A DNA stretch of 64,000 nt from Chryseobacterium cheonjiense (GTDB lineage Bacteria > Bacteroidota > Bacteroidia > Flavobacteriales > Weeksellaceae). Position 1 is the stretch's first letter, and each line of letters opens with the position of its first letter. Where the stretch lies: positions 744,001 to 808,000 of the forward strand of contig NZ_JABBGF010000002.1 in the NCBI RefSeq assembly GCF_012927265.1, given 5' to 3'. Below, piece after piece: positions 29,071 to 35,324 of the stretch. The notes below the pieces were generated by a model, which was not told where the DNA came from, did not search any database, and was given only the letters and a program-made list of their open reading frames with translations. The position numbers and the translations under genes are program-made.

Positions 29071-29092
29071 AACAACAGTACAATGAAATACC

Positions 29093-29126
29093 AAAACCCG
29101 AAGTCGTAGAGATTTCGGGTTTTTTA
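29093..29126 (+). terminator. Terminator of the small ORF unit
   Basis: AAACCCGAA pairs with TTTCGGGTTT across about 10 bases, followed by T6. Strong intrinsic terminator or attenuator with no long gene before it on this strand. Confidence 0.8.
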
Positions 29127-29171
29127 TTGCGCAATATTTTAAACTTACAAGTTTCCCCGAAATCTTTTTTA

Positions 29172-29275
29172 GAAGCTTAATCCCGCTTTCCACTGTATCT
29201 TTTTTGTTTCCATTCAGGCTCAGCCTGTCCGCGCCTTTACCAAACAAAAAAGGATGCCGTTGCAATCGGGGCTAA
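29172..29275 (+). repeat. Structured dispersed repeat, copy A
   Basis: Outer blocks GAAGCTTAATCCCGCTTTC (left) and GCCGTTGCAATCGGGGCTA (right) match those of copy B at 33404-33519 in the same orientation. Between them is a 12-bp stem (29198-29209 with 29242-29253) enclosing a small CAGGC/GCCTG hairpin. The central arms differ completely in sequence from copy B while keeping the hairpin, which suggests conserved RNA or DNA structure. I recall similar elements in other Flavobacteriia; identity with a named family such as Flavo-1 RNA is possible but unchecked. Confidence 0.65.
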
Positions 29276-29359
29276 TCATAATTCTATCATTTGAAAGCAG
29301 TGGAGCATTGAAGAATTTACTCATCAAACAGGATTCTTTAAAATGCTTTCGCAGGCTTA

Positions 29360-29402
29360 GTGTGAGAAAATCACACGACAAGTCAACTAATATTTTAGTT
29401 GA
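29360..29402 (+). promoter_or_regulatory. Two adjacent hairpins in the rtcB upstream region
   Basis: GTGTGA/TCACAC with loop GAAAA (29360-29376), then TCAACTAA/TTAGTTGA with loop TATT (29383-29402), six bases apart, 60-100 bases before the rtcB ATG. Neither is followed by a T tract, so they are not terminators. They could shape the leader of the RNA-repair operon mRNA. Confidence 0.4.
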
Positions 29403-29461
29403 AGAAATAAACGATGCAGAATGTCTGTCATCTCACATCGATTATCTAAAATCTATATATA

Positions 29462-30853
29462 ATGGGAAATTTAAAACTTAAAGGAAAAGATATATTGAAA
29501 TTAGGCTATCCGAACAACCAGAGCGTGAACATCGCTATGGAAGTGATGAAAAGGAACTTTGCCACTAAAAATATCCATCACGTCAAATCCATTTTAAAAG
29601 ATATTCTGGTGAATCCGGAAAATTTTGAAAAAGATTTAACCTTCGGACAGATTGCTGAAGCTTTGCTTTCATCCAAAAAAACTGAAAAGAGGATGCTCAA
29701 TACACATCGGGCGACATTCAACATTTTCGGAAACAATATTTCAGATGAAGCAAAAAATCAATTGTATACCGCTTTGAAACTGCCCGTTTCGATACAGGGA
29801 GCTTTGATGCCCGATGCACACAGCGGATACGGACTTCCGATCGGGGGCGTTCTCGCTGTAGAAAATGCTGTAATTCCTTACGGAGTCGGGATGGATATTG
29901 GCTGCCGAATGAGTCTCAGTATTTTGGACACGCCCATTTCATATCTTGAAGGAGCAAGAGATAAATATGAAAAAGCGCTTGCAGAACATACCAAATTCGG
30001 AATGTACGAAACCCACAAATCTCACGTTGATCACGAAATTTTCGACAGAGATACGTTTGATATGATCCCTATTTTAAAAAGACTGAAAGGAAAAGCCATC
30101 AAACAGATGGGAACTTCGGGCGGTGGAAACCACTTTGTGGAATTCGGAGAAGTGGAAATTACGAAAGAAGACGAACAGATCGGGCTTCCAAAAGGAAGAT
30201 ATCTCGGGATTCTTTCGCACAGCGGTTCCCGCGGACTGGGAGCAGAAATCGCTCAATACTATTCGAGAGTAGCGGTAGAGCAGTGCCCGTTACCGAAAGA
30301 AGCACAACAGTTTGCATGGCTGGATCTCAACACCCATCTTGGGTTAGAATATTGGACTGCAATGAATCTTGCAGGCGACTATGCTTCAGCGTGTCACGAC
30401 GATATCCACAGAAGACTGGTGAGAGCTGTCGGAGGAAGAGTAAAAGCCAGAATTGAAAACCATCATAATTTCGCATGGAAAGAAATCCATGGCGGAAAAG
30501 AAGTGATTGTTCACAGAAAAGGAGCCACCCCGGCCAATGAAAATGAACTGGGAATGATTCCAGGCTCTATGACGGCAAAAGGCTTTATCGTTCGCGGAAA
30601 AGGGAATCCGGATTCTTTGAACTCGGCATCTCATGGAGCGGGAAGAGAACATTCCAGAGGAGCATGCAGGAGCCTTTTTACGCAGAATGATATCAGAAAA
30701 GAGTTAAAGCTGAAAAACGTCACCTTAATGGGTGGAAATGCAGAAGAAGCACCGATGGCATATAAAGACATTCATGAAGTAATGAATGCGCAACAGGAGT
30801 TGGTTGATATTCTTGGCACTTTTCAGCCGCGGATTGTAAGGATGGATAAATAG
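29462..30853 (+). CDS. rtcB: RtcB-family RNA ligase (PrfH-associated type)
   Basis: A 463-residue GTP- and Mn-dependent RNA ligase that joins 2',3'-cyclic phosphate or 3'-phosphate ends to 5'-OH ends, the ends left by many ribotoxins. Metal-site motifs are MDIGCRMS (near 150), GGGNHFVEFG (near 222) and HSGSRGLG (near 258). VHRKGATPA lies near 350, and the guanylylated His is H391 in SASHGAGR. Immediately downstream genes encode a nucleotidyltransferase and PrfH, so this is the RtcB2-like form whose pairing with PrfH is known to protect against 16S rRNA cleavage in E. coli. A short stem-loop follows the stop before the next gene. The enzyme family is certain, the subtype inferred from context. 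Confidence 0.94.
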   Translation: MGNLKLKGKDILKLGYPNNQSVNIAMEVMKRNFATKNIHHVKSILKDILVNPENFEKDLTFGQIAEALLSSKKTEKRMLNTHRATFNIFGNNISDEAKNQLYTALKLPVSIQGALMPDAHSGYGLPIGGVLAVENAVIPYGVGMDIGCRMSLSILDTPISYLEGARDKYEKALAEHTKFGMYETHKSHVDHEIFDRDTFDMIPILKRLKGKAIKQMGTSGGGNHFVEFGEVEITKEDEQIGLPKGRYLGILSHSGSRGLGAEIAQYYSRVAVEQCPLPKEAQQFAWLDLNTHLGLEYWTAMNLAGDYASACHDDIHRRLVRAVGGRVKARIENHHNFAWKEIHGGKEVIVHRKGATPANENELGMIPGSMTAKGFIVRGKGNPDSLNSASHGAGREHSRGACRSLFTQNDIRKELKLKNVTLMGGNAEEAPMAYKDIHEVMNAQQELVDILGTFQPRIVRMDK

Positions 30854-30861
30854 TTTAAAAT

Positions 30862-30894
30862 AAACCTTCAGGGGTTAAAAGTCTTGAAGGTTTT
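30862..30894 (+). terminator. Weak intra-operon stem-loop between rtcB and the nucleotidyltransferase
   Basis: AAACCTTCA pairs with TGAAGGTTT over a 14-base loop, followed by only TT-A. The short T tract suggests partial termination or mRNA stabilisation. It overlaps a TTG (30884) that is in frame with the next gene, which argues for the ATG at 30917. Confidence 0.5.
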
Positions 30895-30916
30895 ACCAGT
30901 AGTAAAAGCAAACAAC

Positions 30917-31462
30917 ATGGGAGCACCACATAATATAAAAAGATACGGTGAAGTCTGGCCGGAATTCAGAATTCAAAGCGGACTTGAAATTTTAGAAAAA
31001 TTAAAAAATAAAGTCATTATTTCAGGAGGATGGGCCTGGCATTTTATGTCTGAAGTAGGGCATACGGAATACAAGCACGCTCATGACCATAAGGATATTG
31101 ATGTTTTTGTAAAGAAAGAACATGTTGCCGAAGCTGTTATGATTCTTCAGCAGGAAGGTTTTCAAAAGGTCTGGACCAGATACGATCATCTGCCAAGTCA
31201 GGAAAACTTCCGCAGGTATGAAAAAACGCTGGAAATGGGAAATGGAAAATTTCACAGAATAACGATAGATTTTTTTGAAAGAAACGATCTTGAAACTGTT
31301 GATGCGAATGGATTTACCGTAGTCAAACCGGATCTTTTGCTTTCATTTTACAGAAACATTCATTCCAGTGATAAATGCTGGGCCGTTATGGCGGCAAAAG
31401 ATTTATTGGAAAAAGGAATTGATCCTGTCGGTCATCCGAAATTAAGTGAAATACCGAAATAA
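30917..31462 (+). CDS. Minimal nucleotidyltransferase in the RtcB-PrfH operon
   Basis: A 181-residue protein with the polymerase-beta-like nucleotidyltransferase core: ISGGWAWHF (near residue 35) as the GG motif, HDHKDIDVFV (near 56) giving the Asp-x-Asp pair, and RITIDFFE (near 115) giving the third acidic residue. All three catalytic carboxylates are therefore present, so it should be active, unlike degenerate relatives. Such domains transfer nucleotides to RNA, proteins or small molecules. The position between rtcB and prfH, 2 bases before prfH, suggests it acts on damaged RNA ends or on a ribosome-rescue substrate. That is inference; an antibiotic or toxin-antitoxin type role cannot be excluded. 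Start ATG chosen over TTG 30884, which lies in a stem-loop. Confidence 0.75.
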   Translation: MGAPHNIKRYGEVWPEFRIQSGLEILEKLKNKVIISGGWAWHFMSEVGHTEYKHAHDHKDIDVFVKKEHVAEAVMILQQEGFQKVWTRYDHLPSQENFRRYEKTLEMGNGKFHRITIDFFERNDLETVDANGFTVVKPDLLLSFYRNIHSSDKCWAVMAAKDLLEKGIDPVGHPKLSEIPK

Positions 31463-31464
31463 TA

Positions 31465-32163
31465 ATGGAAAAACTCATACAAATAACCTCCGGGAAAGGA
31501 CCTTTGGAATGCCAATGGGTCGTTGCAAAAATTCTGAAGGTCTTCCTGGAAGAGGCAAAAAATAACAATATAGACTATGAAATCATTCATCGTGAAAACG
31601 GTGACGAAAATCTGACCCTTAAATCCGTAACCATTCTTTTAAAATCAAAAAGTGTAAACGAATTTTTAAAAAGCTGGCTAGGAAGTATTTGCTGGATCGG
31701 GAAGAGTACCTTCCGGAAGCTGCATAAAAGAAGCAACTGGTTCATAGGGATTTTTGAACTGGAAGACAATGCGAAAATCAGTTTCAATGAAAAGGATAAT
31801 CACTTTCAGACAGCCAGGAGCCAGGGAAGCGGCGGACAAAATGTAAATAAAGTAAACACGGCAGTTCGGGCCACATACCTTCCGACCGGCCACAGTGTTT
31901 TCGTGCAGGATTCCCGTTCGCAGCTGGAAAATAAGAAGCTTTCCATTGTAAGACTCAAAGAGAAAGTACTGGAGCAGAATATCATTCAGCTTCAAAAAAG
32001 AATGCAGGAAACCTGGAACAATCATTTGCAGGTACAAAGGGGAAATCCCATCCGTATATTTTCGGGAACGGATTTTAAAAAGAATTATCAGGAAAAATCT
32101 TTCAAGAAACAGAGAGGCCAACTGAAAAATGAATTAAAAAATTACAATAATGACCTTAACTAA
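31465..32163 (+). CDS. prfH: Peptide chain release factor-like protein PrfH
   Basis: A 232-residue release-factor paralogue. It keeps the GGQ catalytic loop (residues 123-125 in [15 protein letters not shown]) and the following RF domain 3, but lacks the N-terminal domain of RF1/RF2 and shows no PxT or SPF codon-reading motif. In the known RtcB2-PrfH module, PrfH frees stalled ribosomes whose 16S rRNA is cut at the decoding site so that the ligase can repair them. The N-terminal half here (ITSGKGPLECQW, then a Lys-rich stretch) is divergent. Its 3' end overlaps the TPR gene by 14 bases, indicating coupling. Assignment rests on GGQ context, size and partner gene. Confidence 0.88.
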   Translation: MEKLIQITSGKGPLECQWVVAKILKVFLEEAKNNNIDYEIIHRENGDENLTLKSVTILLKSKSVNEFLKSWLGSICWIGKSTFRKLHKRSNWFIGIFELEDNAKISFNEKDNHFQTARSQGSGGQNVNKVNTAVRATYLPTGHSVFVQDSRSQLENKKLSIVRLKEKVLEQNIIQLQKRMQETWNNHLQVQRGNPIRIFSGTDFKKNYQEKSFKKQRGQLKNELKNYNNDLN

Positions 32164-32659
32164 AAATAAATATTACTTCGAGGCACTGGATAATTATCCT
32201 TACAATCTGCCGGATTGTCTGGAAGCACTCAATTATGCTCTGTCCTATGATCCGGAAGATGCAGACAGTCTTTGTCTCATGGGAAGAATTTACAGTGAAA
32301 TGTTATCCGATTATGAAAAGGCAAAGCTGTACTTTGAGGAAGCCATGCAGTGTGATGTTACGAACCTGAATGTCCCTCAATATTACATCAGCTGTCTTAT
32401 TGATAACGAAGATTATCACGAAGCTGAAAAACTGATTGATTATTCTTTAAAAATCAAGGGAATTGATAAAGCAACCTTATGGTTTTACAGGTCTTTACTT
32501 TCCGAAAAACGCGGCAGTTTTGTGAATGCGCTGAAATTTTTAGATGAAACCGCAAAGTACTGCTTTACAAAATACAGTCTGGATGTGGTGAAAGACCGTA
32601 AGAAATTCATTAAATCCAAAATACCGAAGAAAAAGAAAACAAAAAAGGAGACAAAATAA
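32150..32659 (+). CDS. TPR-repeat protein in the RtcB-PrfH operon
   Basis: A 169-residue helical protein with about three tetratricopeptide repeats (residues 20-130: LEALNYALSYDPEDADSL, YEKAKLYFEEAMQCD and YHEAEKLIDYSLKIK are clear helix B or A pieces). It ends in a strongly basic tail (KKKKTKKETK). TPRs bind proteins and the basic tail could bind RNA or ribosomes. The start overlaps prfH by 14 bases, so it is translated as part of the repair operon. No enzymatic motif is seen. I do not know this protein as a described member of RtcB-PrfH modules. Confidence 0.78.
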   Translation: MTLTKNKYYFEALDNYPYNLPDCLEALNYALSYDPEDADSLCLMGRIYSEMLSDYEKAKLYFEEAMQCDVTNLNVPQYYISCLIDNEDYHEAEKLIDYSLKIKGIDKATLWFYRSLLSEKRGSFVNALKFLDETAKYCFTKYSLDVVKDRKKFIKSKIPKKKKTKKETK

Positions 32660-32670
32660 GTCTCCTTTTG
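32643..32670. terminator. Terminator at the end of the RtcB-PrfH operon
   Basis: AAAAGGAGAC and GTCTCCTTTT form a 10-bp perfect stem, with the TPR gene stop codon in its loop. It probably also ends the opposing cytochrome transcript. Confidence 0.8.
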
Positions 32671-32706
32671 TATTGTAATAATTTTTGGGTAGAACTTTCC
32701 GTCTGC

Positions 32707-32994
32707 TTATTTCTTGTTTACGGAAATCAGATAGTCATATACCATTTGATGCTGCTCGTCGTTCAGTTTAGCTTTCGGTGCCATCCTGCTCAGTGTCTTT
32801 AGCCATCCCTGGTCGTCGTGCTTTTCCGGATTAGGAAGAGCGTGGCATTTGTTGCAGGAATTTTCAAAAATTGTCTTTCCCTGCGCCAGTTGCTCGGATG
32901 AAGTATACTTAGGCCCTGTTACCGCAGTGCTTTTTGGTCCACACGATACCAGCAATGCAGAAAAGCCTATCGTGCTTAATATCAGTTTTTTCAT
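32707..32994 (-). CDS. Small cytochrome c lipoprotein, second of a tandem pair
   Basis: A 95-residue lipoprotein: signal MKKLILSTIGFSALLVSCGP with lipidated Cys18, then one cytochrome c domain with the heme motif CNKCH (near residue 53). A Met suitable as the sixth ligand lies in SRMAPKAKL. It is a close paralogue of the gene 19 bases upstream (33014-33307), sharing EQLAQGKTIFENSC and APKAKL.DEQHQ-V-DY. It should sit in the periplasmic leaflet of a membrane and carry single electrons; the redox partner is not identified. Conserved length and motifs indicate both copies are intact. Confidence 0.88.
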   Translation of the reverse strand: MKKLILSTIGFSALLVSCGPKSTAVTGPKYTSSEQLAQGKTIFENSCNKCHALPNPEKHDDQGWLKTLSRMAPKAKLNDEQHQMVYDYLISVNKK

Positions 32995-33013
32995 AATAAT
33001 ATTTTTGTGGTGA

Positions 33014-33307
33014 TTATTTTTTCACGGAAACGATGTAATCGTATACCCATTGGTGCTGTTCATCCGTAAGCTTGGCTTTCGGCGCCATAGAATTCATGAT
33101 GCCTACCCATTGTACAGATGTTCGCGACGTAGGATCCGGAAGCTTATGGCATCTTCCGCAGGAGTTTTCAAAAATAGTTTTTCCCTGTGCGATTTGTTCG
33201 GCTGTAGAAACAGTGACTGCAGGAGTGGCTGCAGTAGTTGCTTTTGGTGTACAAGAAGAAGCCAATAAAACGGCTGTAAAAGATGCTACAGCAATGATTT
33301 TTTTCAT
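33014..33307 (-). CDS. Small cytochrome c lipoprotein, first of a tandem pair
   Basis: A 97-residue lipoprotein: signal ending LLASSC with lipidated Cys19, an Ala/Thr/Val linker, and a cytochrome c domain with CGRCH (near residue 56) and a probable axial Met in NSMAPKAKL. It and the following gene arose by tandem duplication; the heme regions and C-termini are nearly the same while the linkers differ (the Ala/Thr-rich linker here is longer). They are likely co-transcribed. Their oxidase or dehydrogenase partner is elsewhere in the genome. Confidence 0.88.
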   Translation of the reverse strand: MKKIIAVASFTAVLLASSCTPKATTAATPAVTVSTAEQIAQGKTIFENSCGRCHKLPDPTSRTSVQWVGIMNSMAPKAKLTDEQHQWVYDYIVSVKK

Positions 33308-33403
33308 GTTGTCAATTATTTGAATAAAACAAATGTAGGGATTTCCCTATTCCATCGATGAAGCGTATGATAATTTAGAAGAAATACAAATAAAGCATTT
33401 TTA

Positions 33404-33519
33404 GGAGCTTTTTCCAGCTCTCACTACTCGCTTTTTGTTATTTCGGGGTTGCGGCGGCAAAGCCGCCGCAACCCCGAAATAACAAAGAGCTCAAACATAC
33501 CGTTCGATCTGGGCTAGGG
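33404..33519 (+). repeat. Structured dispersed repeat, copy B, with a long hairpin core
   Basis: Outer blocks GGAGCTTTTTCCAGCTCTC (left) and ACCGTTCGATCTGGGCTA (right) match copy A at 29172-29275, same orientation. The core (33430-33490) is a hairpin with 29-base arms, one G-T wobble and an AAA loop, GC-rich at the tip and so unlike the surrounding AT-rich DNA. Confidence 0.7.
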
Positions 33520-33647
33520 TATAGGTCTTTTCATTAGAAACTAGAACATCAACACGTCATTTCTATGCTTTAGCAGCAAAAAAACAAAGTACCCACAATT
33601 TTGTCATGATAAATTAAATGAAATCGTATTTAAATAAACCAATCCTC

Positions 33648-33678
33648 TTGACCATTGACTTTTAATTGTCTATTTTTG
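33648..33678 (+). promoter_or_regulatory. Complete Bacteroidota promoter for meaB (TTG, 20 bases, TATTTTTG)
   Basis: TTG at 33648-33650 and TATTTTTG at 33671-33678 with 20-base spacing. The predicted transcription start (about 33682) is at the meaB ATG (33684), so the mRNA would be essentially leaderless. Confidence 0.7.
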
Positions 33679-33683
33679 AATCA

Positions 33684-34667
33684 ATGAAATTTTCTACACA
33701 AGAGTTAATGGAAGGAATACGGTCAGGGAACAAACGCCTGATTGCAAAAGCCATTACTTTAGTGGAAAGTAAAAAAGAAGAACATCGCCGGCAGGCGGAA
33801 GAATTGCTGAAAGAGCTCATGCACTTTACCGGAAATTCAGTCAGAGTAGGAGTAACCGGAGTTCCGGGCGCAGGAAAATCAACCTTTATCGAAAATTTCG
33901 GAAGACTGGCTATTGCCAACGGGAAAAAAGTAGCGGTTCTGGCTATTGATCCCAGCTCGGCCATTAATAAAGGAAGTATTCTGGGTGATAAAACCAGAAT
34001 GGAAGAACTGGCAAAAGAAGAAAACGCATTTATACGGCCTTCTCCAAGTTCAGGATTTTTGGGAGGAGTTGCAAATACTACTTTTGAAACCATGATGATC
34101 TGCGAAGCGGCAGGTTACGATTATATTCTTATCGAAACCGTTGGAGTAGGACAGTCCGAAGTGTTGGTTGCCGATATAACGGATGTATTTCTGTTTTTAA
34201 AAATAATTGGCGGCGGAGATGAACTTCAGGGGATCAAAAGAGGAATCATGGAAATGGTCGATCTCATTTTTATTAATAAAGTCGATAAGGATAACCTTCA
34301 AAAAGCCAAAAACACCAGACTCGAACTGAAGCGGGCGCTGGATTTCATTCCTCCAAAAGAAAAAGGCTGGAAAGTTCCGGTTTTGTTTGGTTCTGCCCTG
34401 AGCAATGAAGGTCTTGATGAGGTTTTTCAGAAAATCAATGAATTTATAAGTCTTAAAAAGAAGACCCACCGATTTGAAGAAGTAAGGAAACAGCAGGCAG
34501 AGAAACGTTATGAATACTGGGTTCAGGAATACATTTTGTCGGCAATGAAAAAAAGCAATTCTTTGGAAGAAGCATATCTTCAGCATAAAAAAAATGCTTC
34601 AGCACTGGTTTTTAATCCAAGCACGGAAGCAAAATTATTTGTAGAAAAATTTTTATCTGAAAATTAA
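33684..34667 (+). CDS. meaB: Methylmalonyl-CoA mutase-associated GTPase MeaB (ArgK family)
   Basis: A 327-residue G3E-family P-loop GTPase that loads and protects the adenosylcobalamin cofactor of methylmalonyl-CoA mutase. Motifs: Walker A GVPGAGKST (near residue 56), switch region IDPSSAINKGSILGDKTRM (near 90), ETVGVGQSE (near 147) and the base-specificity NKVD (near 196). The in-frame TTG at 33666 lies ahead of the promoter -7 box and is rejected. The ATG at 33684 gives a nearly leaderless message; an ATG at 33708 (MEGIRSGNKR), matching where many homologues begin, is an alternative. The client mutase is encoded at 25125-27242. Confidence 0.93.
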   Translation: MKFSTQELMEGIRSGNKRLIAKAITLVESKKEEHRRQAEELLKELMHFTGNSVRVGVTGVPGAGKSTFIENFGRLAIANGKKVAVLAIDPSSAINKGSILGDKTRMEELAKEENAFIRPSPSSGFLGGVANTTFETMMICEAAGYDYILIETVGVGQSEVLVADITDVFLFLKIIGGGDELQGIKRGIMEMVDLIFINKVDKDNLQKAKNTRLELKRALDFIPPKEKGWKVPVLFGSALSNEGLDEVFQKINEFISLKKKTHRFEEVRKQQAEKRYEYWVQEYILSAMKKSNSLEEAYLQHKKNASALVFNPSTEAKLFVEKFLSEN

Positions 34668-34670
34668 GCC

Positions 34671-35219
34671 TTAAGGCTGAACAACTTTTTGTTCTTCATT
34701 TTTTGTAATATATCCGTCATACGAAATAGGCTGCCTGTCATTGCTTCTTATAGAGGTAAATGCTTTTCCGGATTTTGAAACTTCAATGATAATTTCGTCA
34801 ACTGTTCTTACATCATTGGGTTTAATCCTTACAATCCAGGTTCCTTTTTTATTCTGGCTTTTATTTACCGTAAAATCTTTCGAAGTGAATCTGTAGCTGT
34901 TGCCTGAAGGATTTCCATATGTAGGATTGAAAACTCTTCCAAAATAAGGCAGCGCCACTTCCAGATTATTGGGTCTGATATCAATGCTGTAATTTCCTCC
35001 CGTAAGATCAAGAATTCTTGTCCCTGTTGCATTGGGCATTGAAGTCATAACATTAATAACATCATAATTGGTTGGGTTAGCTCTTTGGGCATGAAAGGAA
35101 AAATCCTGAGAATTTACTAAAGCTGTTACCGCTTGAGGATCCATATTGCTCTGAGAAGAACAGTTTTCAAAGAAAAACACAAATCCAAGCATGCATATAA
35201 TAGAGATGAACTTTTTCAT
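34671..35219 (-). CDS. DUF4251 domain lipoprotein or exported protein
   Basis: A 182-residue protein of the DUF4251 family, found almost only in Bacteroidota and without known function. The N-terminus MKKFISIICMLGFVFFFENC is a signal with a Cys at 20 in a plausible lipobox, though Asn before the Cys is atypical. The domain (about 45-175) is beta-rich and includes DLTGGNYSIDIRPNNLEVALPYFGR. It converges on meaB with only 3 bases between stop codons, so no separate terminator fits. Its role is unknown; neighbours do not help. Confidence 0.78.
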   Translation of the reverse strand: MKKFISIICMLGFVFFFENCSSQSNMDPQAVTALVNSQDFSFHAQRANPTNYDVINVMTSMPNATGTRILDLTGGNYSIDIRPNNLEVALPYFGRVFNPTYGNPSGNSYRFTSKDFTVNKSQNKKGTWIVRIKPNDVRTVDEIIIEVSKSGKAFTSIRSNDRQPISYDGYITKNEEQKVVQP

Positions 35220-35324
35220 AATAATTAATATATTTACGTAAATAGCAAATTGTATGCAAATATATGATCCCTGAAATTAATTTGGAATAAAAATTGTAAA
35301 GGTTGAACTAATAACACTCGAACT

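Larger units (their letters stand above)
28829..29461. other. Intergenic region holding a small transcription unit, a structured repeat and the rtcB leader
   Basis: In order: the fasciclin promoter region (to about 28920), a -7 box (28946-28953), a 25-codon ORF (28993-29070) with terminator (29093-29126), a structured repeat (29172-29275) and two hairpins (29360-29402) ahead of rtcB. Each is listed separately. Confidence 0.6.
33308..33683. other. Intergenic region with structured repeat and the meaB promoter
   Basis: Contains the upstream region of the cytochrome pair (to about 33400), repeat copy B (33404-33519) and the meaB promoter (33648-33678). No ORF is credible here. Confidence 0.6.

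Noticed and set aside
29254..29481. 75-codon open frame upstream of and overlapping rtcB, as a protein gene
   Set aside because: Its start codon lies inside a structured repeat, it overlaps the rtcB start by 20 bases, and its composition is not protein-like at the front. Kept only as a possible leader.
30884..30916. TTG start for the nucleotidyltransferase
   Set aside because: The TTG lies in the descending arm of a stem-loop after rtcB, and the extra 11 residues are not domain sequence.
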